From an uncultured beta proteobacterium (lineage in GTDB: Bacteria; Pseudomonadota; Gammaproteobacteria; Burkholderiales; Burkholderiaceae_C), in the NCBI GenBank assembly GCA_903830985.1, contig CAIKVZ010000155.1:1-33726 (forward strand): a stretch of DNA of 33,726 bases. The letters are read 5' to 3'. The notes below the pieces were generated by a model that was not told where the DNA came from, searched no databases, and saw only the letters and a program-made list of their open reading frames with translations. The translations under genes were made by a program, and so were the position numbers. Shown one piece after another: positions 9,149-17,494 of this stretch (position 1 is its first letter; every line of letters starts with the position of its first letter).

Positions 9149-10615
9149 GTGACGCCCGCTCGCCTGCGCTGCCTGGTGACGCTTGCGCTGTGCGCCGGCG
9201 CTCTGACCAGCCAGGCGCAAAGCGTCCTGCCCGAGAGCGTTCAGTCAGCCCTGCGCGCCGCGCACATTGCGCCCGAGTCGCTGGCCGCCGTGGTGCTGCC
9301 GTTGCGCGGGGAGTCGGAGCGACTCAGCCATCAGGCCGACCGGGCCATGGCACCGGCTTCGACGCTGAAGCTGCTGACCACGGCAGTCGCGCTGGACGAA
9401 CTGGGCCCCACATTTCGCTGGCGCACACAACTGCTGTCTGAAAGCGAAGTTAAAGGCGCCACGCTGCGCGGCCCGTTTTATCTGCGCGGCGGCGCGGACC
9501 CCAATCTGAGTTGGCAGCGGCTGCAGACGCTGCTGCGCGAACTGCACGCCCAGGGCGTGCGCCAGTTGCGCGGCGACCTGGTGCTGGACCGCAGCTATTT
9601 TTCTCCGCAGCGTCCTGATCTGGGCCAGCCGGATTTCGACGAGTCACCCGACGCCTACTACAACGTCATCCCCGATGCGCTGCTGGTGAACAGCAACCTG
9701 TTGGAGCTGAGCATTCGCGCCGACGCGCAACGTCTGAAGCTGGAGTTGCGCACCCCGCTGGCCGGCGTACAGTTGCACAGCGCGCTGCAGCTGATCGATG
9801 GCGACTGCAAGGATTGGGATACGCGCTGGCGCACGCCGAGCCTGCGGCAGACGCGCAACGGGCAGCTCCATGTCACGCTGCAGGGGAGTTTCCCGCGCAA
9901 CTGCACGGCGCGGACCGGCACCAATGTGCTGGTGCGCAACGACTTCATCGCGCGCGCCGTGCGCGCCCAATGGCACGAGCTCGGTGGCCGCTGGGTGGGA
10001 CAGGTGCGCGACGGCACCACGCCGGCGCAGGCCAGGCTGCTGGTGGAGCAGGCGTCCGACACCCTGGCCGACAGCGTCAAGCTGGTGAACAAGCGCTCCG
10101 ACAACGCCATGGCGCGCAGCCTCTACCTGTCGCTCGGTGCCGAGTCAAAGCCCGCCCAGTCTGGTGTCAGCCACTTTGACGCAGCGCGCACGCGCGTCGA
10201 TGCCTGGCTGACGCGACAAGGCATAGCCCCCGCCGGCCTGGTGCTGGACAACGGCTCCGGGCTGTCGCGCACGGAGCGCATCAGCGCGCGCCAGCTGGCC
10301 CAGGTGCTGCAGGCCACGGCGCGGGGCCGATGGTCTGCCGAGTTCGCCACCAGCCTGCCGATTGCGGCACTGGACGGCGGCATGCGCCGGCGCCTGCAGA
10401 ACACCCCGGCCGCGCTGCAGGCACGCATCAAGACCGGCACCTTGCGCGACAGCGCCGCCGTCGCCGGTTATGTGCGCGACACGGCGGGACAGGACTGGAT
10501 CGTCGTGGCCATGATCAACGACCCCGCCTCCGCGCAGGGGCGCCCGGCGCTGGACGCGCTGATCGAGTGGGTGGCCAACGCGCCAGCGGCGCGGGCGCTG
10601 GCGGCAAGTCCCTGA
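9149..10615 (+). CDS. dacB: D-alanyl-D-alanine carboxypeptidase/endopeptidase (PBP4 type)
   Basis: Periplasmic penicillin-binding protein that trims pentapeptides and cleaves peptide cross-links in peptidoglycan (S13 family). From the GTG at 9149 it is 488 residues, close to E. coli PBP4 (477). A signal peptide ends near the AQA at about residue 24. The three catalytic motifs are intact: S71-TLK74 (SxxK), S317-DN319 (SxN) and K428-TG. Their spacing (246 and 111 residues) is nearly that of PBP4. Earlier in-frame codons run back to 9050 inside the preceding receptor gene, but the added residues are Arg/Pro-rich and would mask the signal peptide, so GTG 9149 is preferred. Its ribosome-binding site is weak. 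Confidence 0.92.
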   Translation: MTPARLRCLVTLALCAGALTSQAQSVLPESVQSALRAAHIAPESLAAVVLPLRGESERLSHQADRAMAPASTLKLLTTAVALDELGPTFRWRTQLLSESEVKGATLRGPFYLRGGADPNLSWQRLQTLLRELHAQGVRQLRGDLVLDRSYFSPQRPDLGQPDFDESPDAYYNVIPDALLVNSNLLELSIRADAQRLKLELRTPLAGVQLHSALQLIDGDCKDWDTRWRTPSLRQTRNGQLHVTLQGSFPRNCTARTGTNVLVRNDFIARAVRAQWHELGGRWVGQVRDGTTPAQARLLVEQASDTLADSVKLVNKRSDNAMARSLYLSLGAESKPAQSGVSHFDAARTRVDAWLTRQGIAPAGLVLDNGSGLSRTERISARQLAQVLQATARGRWSAEFATSLPIAALDGGMRRRLQNTPAALQARIKTGTLRDSAAVAGYVRDTAGQDWIVVAMINDPASAQGRPALDALIEWVANAPAARALAASP

Positions 10616-10625
10616 TGTGCCGTTG

Positions 10626-10685
10626 CAGCGCTGGCTTACATTAGCCTGTGCCGAGCACGGCCAGTGGGCATTTCACCCAGCGCTG
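10626..10685. repeat. Inverted repeat in the dacB downstream spacer
   Basis: CAGCGCTGG (10626-10634) is repeated in inverted form as CCAGCGCTG (10677-10685), flanking a 42-nt loop in the 102-bp gap after dacB. No T-run follows, so a terminator is not supported. It may be fortuitous, because both arms contain the self-complementary CAGCGCTG. Confidence 0.3.
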
Positions 10686-10717
10686 ATTGACCTTGAAACT
10701 CAGAAACGAAAGCACTC

Positions 10718-11020
10718 ATGATTCTCGAAATTGCCGACATCCGCATTCACCCCGGCCAGCAGGCCGCATTCGAAGCCGCCATCGAAGGCGCGCTGCACAG
10801 CATCGTGTCGCAGGCCCAAGGCTATCGCGGCCACAAGGTGAACAAGGGCATCGAATCGCCGGAACGCTATGTGCTGATGATCTATTGGGACACCCTGGAA
10901 GACCACACCGTGAGCTTTCGTCAGTCGGCTTTGTTCACCCAGTGGCGCGCCATCGTCGGGCCGTTTTTTGCCGGCCCGCCGGTGGTGGAACATTTCACCC
11001 TGCAGAGCAAGTCGGACTGA
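10718..11020 (+). CDS. Antibiotic biosynthesis monooxygenase (ABM)-fold protein
   Basis: Small 100-residue ferredoxin-like alpha+beta barrel protein of the ABM/Dabb type. Supporting features are the opening ILEIADIRIHPGQQAAFEAA, the central YVLMIYWDTLEDH strand-helix and the tail FFAGPPVVEHF. Such proteins form dimers; some are cofactor-free monooxygenases or haem-degrading enzymes, but many have no known reaction. The catalytic role cannot be read from the sequence. The ATG at 10718 has weak purine-rich sequence (GAAACGAAAG) upstream. It lies 37 bp before a Bug receptor gene and could be in its operon. Confidence 0.82.
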   Translation: MILEIADIRIHPGQQAAFEAAIEGALHSIVSQAQGYRGHKVNKGIESPERYVLMIYWDTLEDHTVSFRQSALFTQWRAIVGPFFAGPPVVEHFTLQSKSD

Positions 11021-11057
11021 GCATCCGGCACGAGCACCTTTTACTTCGGACATTTTC

Positions 11058-12029
11058 ATGACTGCCTTTCGTCGCCGCATAGCCGCTTGTTTGTTTCTGG
11101 GCCTGAGTTGTGGTGTCGCTTTTGCGGCCGCGCCTGCCAGTTGGCCAACGCGTCCGGTCAAGCTGCTGGTCGGTTTTCCCGGTGGCAGCACACCCGACGT
11201 CGCGGCACGCGCCCTGGCAGAAGCCTTGACGCAGGCACTGGGGCAGCCGGTGCTGGTGGAGAACAAGCCCGGCGCTTCGGGCAACATCGCCGCGGATCTG
11301 GCCGCCAAGGCCACGGACGACCACACGCTGGCCGTGGTGATCAACGGCAACCTGACCTCGGCCAAGCTGCTCTACCCAAAGTTGCCCTACGACCCGGCAA
11401 AGGATTTCGCGCCCATCTCGCTGCTCACCACGGCGCCGCTGGTGCTGGTGGCACCCGCCAACCTGCCCGGCGGGGCCGATTTTTTTGCCGCGGCGCGCAA
11501 GGCCGGCGGGCAATGGAATTTCGGCTCTGTGGGCAATGGCTCCGTGGGGCACCTGGGCATGGCCTTGCTGCAGTCCCGCGTCGACGGCATGGCCGCCGTG
11601 CACATCCCCTACCCTGGCAACCCGCAAATCATTCAGGCCATGCTGAGCGGACAGTTGCAGATGGCGCTGGTGCCACCCGGCATTGCCATGCCGCAGGTGC
11701 GCGCCGGCAAGCTGCGCGCCATCGGACTGGCGGGTGGGCGCAGCACGCTGGCGCCCGAGGTGCCACCACTGTCCGAAGCGGGCGTGCGGGATCTGCACCT
11801 CGAAGTCTGGACTGCACTGGTGGGACCGGCCAAACTCTCCAAGGCGGCGCAACAGCGCCTGGGCCTCGAAGTGCCCAAGGCCCTGCATGAAGCCCAGGTG
11901 CGCCAGCGGCTGTACAACCAGGGCTGGACCGCTGTGGGAACAGCGCCCGAAGGTCTGCGCAGCCGGATCCAGGATGAAACGGCGCTGCTGGGCCAGATCA
12001 TCACCTCGCGCGGCATTCGACTCGAATAG
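11058..12029 (+). CDS. Bug-family periplasmic solute receptor, second copy
   Basis: TctC/Bug-type periplasmic binding protein, 323 residues. The signal peptide covers about residues 1-23, ending AFA. The mature N-terminus WPTRPVKLLVGFPGGSTPDVAARALA is the family signature with its ligand-loop PGGSTPD, followed by VENKPGASGN. It is only distantly similar to the receptor at 8149 and so probably has a different ligand. The start at 11058 was chosen because it gives a proper signal peptide; the upstream extension overlaps the ABM gene in another frame. No tctA or tctB is present. It is followed 32 bp later by a fumarylacetoacetate-hydrolase-family gene, suggesting uptake or sensing of an organic acid linked to that enzyme. 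Confidence 0.93.
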   Translation: MTAFRRRIAACLFLGLSCGVAFAAAPASWPTRPVKLLVGFPGGSTPDVAARALAEALTQALGQPVLVENKPGASGNIAADLAAKATDDHTLAVVINGNLTSAKLLYPKLPYDPAKDFAPISLLTTAPLVLVAPANLPGGADFFAAARKAGGQWNFGSVGNGSVGHLGMALLQSRVDGMAAVHIPYPGNPQIIQAMLSGQLQMALVPPGIAMPQVRAGKLRAIGLAGGRSTLAPEVPPLSEAGVRDLHLEVWTALVGPAKLSKAAQQRLGLEVPKALHEAQVRQRLYNQGWTAVGTAPEGLRSRIQDETALLGQIITSRGIRLE

Positions 12030-12061
12030 CACGCCGATTTTTTTCATTCCAAGGAGACACC

Positions 12062-12778
12062 ATGTCCGCCATCGAAGAATTCGTTTTCTCTCCTCCCTCC
12101 GTGGTTTCGGTGCCGGTCGTGGGCACCGGCGCCCGCTTTGCCGTGCACCGCATTTACTGCGTAGGCCGCAACTACGAGGAGCATGCCAAGGAGATGGGCT
12201 TCACCGGGCGCGAGCCGCCGTTCTTCTTCATGAAACCCACCGACGCCGTGGTCGTGGTGAATTCCGGCGAGGTTGGCTCCCTGCCCTACCCGCGCCTGAC
12301 CAGCAACCTGCACCACGAGATCGAACTGGTGGTGGCCATTGGCAAGGGTGGGCGCAACATCGCGGCGGCCGAAGCCCTGCAACACGTCTACGGCTACGCG
12401 GTGGGCCTGGACATGACGCGGCGCGACCTGCAAAACGACATGAAGAAGCAGGGCCGGCCCTGGTGCATAGGCAAGGCGTTCGACCATTCAGCACCCATCG
12501 GTCCCATCACGCCCGCGGCGCTTGCCGGCGATGTGGCCAAGGCCGAGATCTGGCTGCAGGTCAACGGCCAGGACCGCCAGCGCAGCCAGGTGAGCCAGTT
12601 GATCTGGAACATTGCCGAAACCATTGAGCACCTGTCGGCCGCCTGGGACCTGCAAGCGGGCGACCTGATCTTCACGGGAACCCCGGCTGGCGTAGGCGCG
12701 GTGGTCGCAGGCGACTCGCTGCAGGGCGGGGTCGCGGGACTGGGTACGCTGCAACTGAGCGTCGTTGCAGCACAGTGA
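12062..12778 (+). CDS. Fumarylacetoacetate hydrolase (FAH)-family protein, fumarylpyruvate-hydrolase-like
   Basis: Predicted cytoplasmic metal-dependent C-C hydrolase or decarboxylase acting on a beta-diketo acid, 238 residues, the size of the short FAH domain proteins. The substrate-entry sequence YCVGRNYEEHAKEMG (about 32-46) and PFFFMKP (53-59) are present. The metal ligands E86 and E88 lie in HHEIEL and D117 in YAVGLDMT. The C-terminal FTGTPAGVG loop is conserved. A strong AAGGAG ribosome-binding site precedes the ATG. The pattern resembles fumarylpyruvate hydrolases of gentisate degradation, but no gentisate dioxygenase is nearby, so the substrate remains open. Confidence 0.9.
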   Translation: MSAIEEFVFSPPSVVSVPVVGTGARFAVHRIYCVGRNYEEHAKEMGFTGREPPFFFMKPTDAVVVVNSGEVGSLPYPRLTSNLHHEIELVVAIGKGGRNIAAAEALQHVYGYAVGLDMTRRDLQNDMKKQGRPWCIGKAFDHSAPIGPITPAALAGDVAKAEIWLQVNGQDRQRSQVSQLIWNIAETIEHLSAAWDLQAGDLIFTGTPAGVGAVVAGDSLQGGVAGLGTLQLSVVAAQ

Positions 12779-12830
12779 TTTGTCCCCCGGCAAAAGATCC
12801 GGGCAAAGCCATCACGTAAACTCGAGCCCT

Positions 12831-13376
12831 ATGCTGCGCGCCCCCATCAAACACTGCCGCAACTGCGGCACCGCCGTGCACTACCGCGTGCCGGATGACG
12901 GCGATGAAAAGGAACGCGCGGTCTGCCCGCAGTGCAGCACCGTCCACTACGAAAACCCGCTCAACGTGGTCGGCACCGTGCCCTACCTGGGAGATCGCGT
13001 GCTGCTGTGCAAGCGCAATATCGAGCCCCGACGTGGCAAGTGGACGCTGCCAGCCGGCTTCATGGAGCTCAACGAAACCCTGGCCCAGGGCGCCGCACGC
13101 GAAACCCTGGAGGAAGCCGGCGCCGAATTTGAGATGGAGAGCCTGTTCAGCGTGGTGAGCGTGGTGCACACCGGTCAGGTCCATCTGTTCTACCGGGCCC
13201 GGCTGCTCAGCGATATTTTCGACCCGGGCTTTGAAACCCAGGAAACGCGCCTCTTCGCCGAACAGGACATCCCCTGGGACGAGATCGCCTTCACCACCGT
13301 GCGCGAAACCCTGCGCCGTTACTTCGCGGATCGACGCCTGGGGCGCTATCTGTTGCACGACATCGACATCCTTTAA
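12831..13376 (+). CDS. Nudix hydrolase with N-terminal zinc ribbon
   Basis: Predicted pyrophosphohydrolase acting on a nucleoside diphosphate linked to another moiety, 181 residues. A four-cysteine zinc ribbon (C9, C12, C32, C35) precedes the Nudix fold, an arrangement shared with NudC-type NADH pyrophosphatases and several ADP-ribose hydrolases. The Nudix box runs G76...E82...R90-E91...E94-E95-x-G97 and fits the consensus, so it should bind Mg2+ and be active. The NudC-specific downstream motif was not recognised, so the substrate is left open. The ATG at 12831 follows a 52-bp gap; there is no strong ribosome-binding site. Confidence 0.92.
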   Translation: MLRAPIKHCRNCGTAVHYRVPDDGDEKERAVCPQCSTVHYENPLNVVGTVPYLGDRVLLCKRNIEPRRGKWTLPAGFMELNETLAQGAARETLEEAGAEFEMESLFSVVSVVHTGQVHLFYRARLLSDIFDPGFETQETRLFAEQDIPWDEIAFTTVRETLRRYFADRRLGRYLLHDIDIL

Positions 13377-13397
13377 ATCAGCCGGGATGAGAAAATC

Positions 13398-14261
13398 ATG
13401 AAGCGACAATTTTTTCGACTGGCAGCCCTGTTCGCTCTGGCGCTGGCGCCTTTGGCCGAGCCAGCCCTGGCGCAGACGCAGACGCAACCGCCGTCCTACA
13501 CCTTCTCGCCGGTGAACCAGTACGACATCAACCTCACGGCCGCCTACTGGAACCCGATCATTTCCTATGTCTCGGAGAAGAGCGGCGTCAAGCTGAACCT
13601 GAAGATCGGCCGAACTTCGGCCGACACCACCAGTTACGTGCTCGCCAAGGAAGTGGAATTCGTCTTCACCAACCACCTGTTCAGCCCGGAACGTGAACAG
13701 CTCGGCTGGAAGGTCTTTGGCCGCCGGCAAACACCGCCGCTGCAGGGACAGATCGTAGTGCCCGCCGATTCGCCCATCACCGACCTGTCGCAACTCAAGG
13801 GCCAGGAAGTAGCCTTTGCCGGCGCCGAAGCCTTCATCGTCTACAAGGTTCCCTATGCCCATCTGCTGTCGAAAAATATCGACGTGAAGGTGGTTTTTGC
13901 CGGCAACCAGAACGCTGCCTTCGCCCAGTTGTTCGCCGGCAAGGTCAAGGCGTCCGGGGCCAATTCGCAACTGGTGGACGGCTATACACGACGCGAGAAC
14001 AAGAAGTTTCGCGTGCTGTGGAGTTCCGAACCATTCCAGGACCTGGCTTTGATGGCCTCGGGCAAGGTGCCGGAGAAGGACGTCAAGGCCGTGGCCAGCG
14101 CCTTCATTGAGATGGCCAAGGACCCGCGCGGGCGCGAAATCCTGCACCAAGTGTCCAAGGAAGTGGGCCTGCCCAACGACGCCTACTTCATTGCCGCAAG
14201 CGGCGCCGACTACGCAGCCTACCGGCGTTTTTACCAGACCGCGCCGGCCACTCTGCACTAG
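13398..14261 (+). CDS. PhnD-like periplasmic substrate-binding protein (phosphate/phosphite/phosphonate type)
   Basis: Predicted periplasmic binding protein of the PhnD-like family, 287 residues. A signal peptide ends near residue 26 (ALA). The mature protein shows the family pattern YDINLTAAYWNPIISYVSEK, then SYVLAKEVEFVFTNHLF and LKGQEVAFAGAEAFIVYKVP. No ABC transporter ATPase or permease accompanies it. A hybrid histidine kinase starts only 12 bp downstream, so the protein more likely delivers a ligand signal to that kinase than feeds a transporter. The same domain is known fused to or paired with kinases in other bacteria. The ligand is unknown and need not be a phosphonate. Confidence 0.85.
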   Translation: MKRQFFRLAALFALALAPLAEPALAQTQTQPPSYTFSPVNQYDINLTAAYWNPIISYVSEKSGVKLNLKIGRTSADTTSYVLAKEVEFVFTNHLFSPEREQLGWKVFGRRQTPPLQGQIVVPADSPITDLSQLKGQEVAFAGAEAFIVYKVPYAHLLSKNIDVKVVFAGNQNAAFAQLFAGKVKASGANSQLVDGYTRRENKKFRVLWSSEPFQDLALMASGKVPEKDVKAVASAFIEMAKDPRGREILHQVSKEVGLPNDAYFIAASGADYAAYRRFYQTAPATLH

Positions 14262-14273
14262 TTCTGCGTTGGC

Positions 14274-17200
14274 ATGAAGCTGCTGCTGCGACTGCTACCC
14301 AAGTCCCTGGTCGGGCGAATTTTTTCGCTCTATCTGGCGTCGCTGCTGATCTTCGTCGGCGCTGCGCTGGGCCTGTTTTACCGCTACCAGTACGCTCAGC
14401 AAATCGAAGGCGAACTGCTCGACGCCGAGCGAATGATGAACGTCGCAGCCCAGACCGTGGCCGACAGCGCGGTCATCGGCGACTACGACACCATCGCCAA
14501 AACTCTCGAGCGCAGCATCCGCGGTTCCAACTTCGCACAGGCGCAATTCATTGACACCACGGGTGCGGTGATACAGGCGCTGAACCCACCGCATCCGGCG
14601 TTGCCTGCGCCGCACTGGTTGCTGTCCATGGTGCAGGAGCAACTCTTCGACCTGAACCACAACATTTCCGTCGGTGGCAAGGACTACGGTGTGCTGCGCC
14701 TGCGCTTCGCTGCTGCCGAAATTGCGAGCGAACTGTGGCGCCTGGCGCTGGTGGTGCTGGCGCTGGCGCTGGGTGCGCTGCTCGGTGGTGGGCTGCTGAT
14801 TCGCATTCCGCTGAAGCGTTGGCTGGGCAATTTCGACCGGGTACGCGCCCGCGAAACCGACATCCTGTGCGGCGCCATCGACGTCGATGCCCTGCTGGAT
14901 GCAGACGCACCAGCGGAGATTCGCCATACCTTCGACATCCTGAGCCGTGCTGCGGGACGCCTGTCGGCGCAGCGCGAGGAAGCAGCGGTCACGCTCAACG
15001 CCATCGCCGATGGTGTGCTGACCATTGACCCGCAGAACCGGATCACGTACTGCAACCCGGCGGCCGAGCAAATGCTGGGGCAGCACGGGCAGAGCGTGCT
15101 GGGACGCGACGTTGCCAGCCTGTTGCCCACGGTGTTTGAGCCAACTGGCGGACCGACCGAGTGGCGGGAGCGTCAGTTCGCGTTGCCCGGTACCGGTGAG
15201 CGCGTCACCATCCTGAACACATCACTGTCCAGCCTGCGCTCAGCTGATCGGTCACTGACAGGTCATGTGCTGACGTTTCGGGACATCACGCCCCAGCACG
15301 CCATGGACCAGCAGTTGCGCAACGAGTTGCGTATGCGGCAGCGCGCGCTGGAGTCGCTGCGCGGTGTACTGGATGCTTTCCGATCCCCGGACGAAGCCTC
15401 CTTCGACGCCGCGGCGGGCAATGACCTGGACGCGCTCACAGCGCGCGTCGTCGCCCTCATGAACGAGCGCGAAAAAGGACGGCGCGCGCTGGACAACCAG
15501 AAGTTCGCCCTGGACCAGCACGCCATTGTCAGCATCACCGACCTGCATGGCGACATCACTTACGCCAACGATCGGTTCTGCGAGCTAAGCGGATATTCGC
15601 GCGCCGAATTGCTGGGCACGAACCACCGCATCGTCAAATCCGGCCAGCACCCGCGCGAAGTCTACGAACGCATGTGGCAAACCATCGCCCAAGGGCGGGT
15701 CTGGCACGGCGAAATCTGCAACCGCAAAAAGAACGGCGATCACTACTGGGTGGACGCCACCATCCTGCCGCTGGCCGGCGTTGACGGGCTGCCGGAACAG
15801 TACATCGGCATTCGCACCGACATCACGGCACGCAAGATCGCGGAGGCACAGCTTGAGGAGCAACTGCGCTTTGTCGAGGTGCTGCTCGAGGCCACGCCCA
15901 CGGCGATCTACCTGAAGGACAAGGCCGGACGCTACATTCGTTTCAACAAGGCTTTCGAAGCCTTGTTTGGCATAGAGCGCGCCCAGTGGATAGGCAAGAC
16001 CGTGTTCGATCTGGTGCCCGAACCGGCAGCCAGCATGATGCACGCCAAGGATCAGGAACTGCTGACCAGCGGCGCGGTACAGACCTATGACGCCAGCTTC
16101 ACGAACCGCCGTACCGGTGAGGCGCGCGAGGGGCTGTACTGGAAAGCGGCGCTGACCAACAGCGACGGCGAAATCACAGGTTTGGTTGGCACCATCCTGG
16201 ACATCACGGAGCGCAATCGCTTCGAGCAGGAATTGCGCAACGCCCGACGCAGCGCCGAGGCTGCCAGCCAGGCCAAGAGCGACTTTCTGGCGAACATGAG
16301 CCACGAGATCAGGACGCCCATGAACGGCGTCATCGGCATGACGGACCTGGCGCTGGACACGGAGCTGAATGCAACCCAGCGTGAATACCTGTCGATCGTG
16401 AAAAACTCGGCGCTTTCGCTGATGGTGATCCTGAACGACATCCTGGATTTTTCCAAGATCGAAGCCGGAAAACTCAACATCGAAACGATCGAATTCGCCC
16501 TGGCCCAAACCATCGCGGAGACGCTCAAGTCGATCCAGGTGCGGGCGGAAAAGAAGGGCCTGCAACTGCTTTGCGACATGGCCCCCGCATTGCCGGCGCG
16601 CGTCATCGGCGACCCGGTACGCATCCGTCAGGTGCTCACCAACCTGTGCGACAACGCCATCAAGTTCACGGCCCAGGGCCAGGTGCGCGTGACCGTCGGC
16701 TGGCGCGCGCTGGACCTTGACGGCACTGAAATCCAGTTCGCGGTACAGGACTCGGGCATAGGCATACCCGCAGACAAGCAGCAAGGCATCTTTGAAGCCT
16801 TCTCGCAGGCCGACAGCTCGACCACACGCCAGTTCGGCGGCACCGGCCTGGGCCTGACCATTTGCGCGCGACTGGTCGACCTCATGGGCGGACGCATCTG
16901 GGTCGAAAGCCAGCCCGGGCAGGGCAGCATTTTTCACTTCACGGTGCAGGTGCAGACTGCGGCGGCGGCTTTGCCCGCAACGGGCAGGTCCGCGCAGACC
17001 TTGGCGCCGAAGCCGGGATCGCGCACCCTGAAGATCCTGTTGGTGGAAGACCACCCCATCAATCAGAAACTCGCCATCACCTTGCTGCGCAAGTGGGGCC
17101 ACACCGTGGTGCTGGCGAACAACGGCCAGGAGGCAGTAGATTTTTTTGCGAGCGAACGCTGGGACCTGGTGCTGATGGACATGCAGATGCCCGTCATGGG

Positions 17201-17396
17201 CGGCTTGGAAGCGACACGCCTGATCCGCGCCAGCGAGGCGCCCGGGCAGCGCACCCCCATCGTCGCCATGACGGCCAACGCCATGGAGTCCGACCGTCAA
17301 TCCTGCCTGGACGCCGGCATGGACGACCATCTGGCCAAACCCTTCAACGCGGCCGTGCTGCAAGCCATGTTGCAGCGCCTGGCGAAAACGAGCTGA
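14274..17396 (+). CDS. Hybrid sensor histidine kinase (periplasmic sensor, three PAS, HisKA, HATPase, receiver)
   Basis: Inner-membrane hybrid kinase, 1040 residues. TM1 lies at about 15-37, a periplasmic domain of about 115 residues follows, and TM2 is at 154-176. A short linker leads to PAS-like domains at about 237-345, 410-525 and 537-650. The HisKA box SHEIRTPMNG contains H677. The ATPase has the N-box around N794 (DNAIKF), a G1 box DSGIGI and a G2 box GGTGLGL. The C-terminal receiver has phospho-acceptor D969 in DLVLMDMQMPVMGG. There is no HPt domain and no DNA-binding output, so an unlinked HPt protein and regulator must complete the phosphorelay. It sits 12 bp after the PhnD-like gene, which probably supplies the periplasmic ligand-binding partner. 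Confidence 0.93.
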   Translation: MKLLLRLLPKSLVGRIFSLYLASLLIFVGAALGLFYRYQYAQQIEGELLDAERMMNVAAQTVADSAVIGDYDTIAKTLERSIRGSNFAQAQFIDTTGAVIQALNPPHPALPAPHWLLSMVQEQLFDLNHNISVGGKDYGVLRLRFAAAEIASELWRLALVVLALALGALLGGGLLIRIPLKRWLGNFDRVRARETDILCGAIDVDALLDADAPAEIRHTFDILSRAAGRLSAQREEAAVTLNAIADGVLTIDPQNRITYCNPAAEQMLGQHGQSVLGRDVASLLPTVFEPTGGPTEWRERQFALPGTGERVTILNTSLSSLRSADRSLTGHVLTFRDITPQHAMDQQLRNELRMRQRALESLRGVLDAFRSPDEASFDAAAGNDLDALTARVVALMNEREKGRRALDNQKFALDQHAIVSITDLHGDITYANDRFCELSGYSRAELLGTNHRIVKSGQHPREVYERMWQTIAQGRVWHGEICNRKKNGDHYWVDATILPLAGVDGLPEQYIGIRTDITARKIAEAQLEEQLRFVEVLLEATPTAIYLKDKAGRYIRFNKAFEALFGIERAQWIGKTVFDLVPEPAASMMHAKDQELLTSGAVQTYDASFTNRRTGEAREGLYWKAALTNSDGEITGLVGTILDITERNRFEQELRNARRSAEAASQAKSDFLANMSHEIRTPMNGVIGMTDLALDTELNATQREYLSIVKNSALSLMVILNDILDFSKIEAGKLNIETIEFALAQTIAETLKSIQVRAEKKGLQLLCDMAPALPARVIGDPVRIRQVLTNLCDNAIKFTAQGQVRVTVGWRALDLDGTEIQFAVQDSGIGIPADKQQGIFEAFSQADSSTTRQFGGTGLGLTICARLVDLMGGRIWVESQPGQGSIFHFTVQVQTAAAALPATGRSAQTLAPKPGSRTLKILLVEDHPINQKLAITLLRKWGHTVVLANNGQEAVDFFASERWDLVLMDMQMPVMGGLEATRLIRASEAPGQRTPIVAMTANAMESDRQSCLDAGMDDHLAKPFNAAVLQAMLQRLAKTS

Positions 17397-17494
17397 TCCG
17401 GGTCGGCGAAACGCGGGTAAACACGACCAGCAAGCGGAAAAAACGCCGGTGCGCCTGGCTATGATTGAAGCCTCTACACAAGGATTGCCGGCCG

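Noticed and set aside
12672-14258. 528-codon minus-strand open frame opposite the Nudix and PhnD-like genes
   Set aside because: No protein motif; both plus-strand genes have convincing domains and a signal peptide or Nudix box.
15585-17363. 592-codon minus-strand open frame opposite the hybrid kinase
   Set aside because: Shadow of the kinase, which shows all HisKA, ATPase and receiver motifs.
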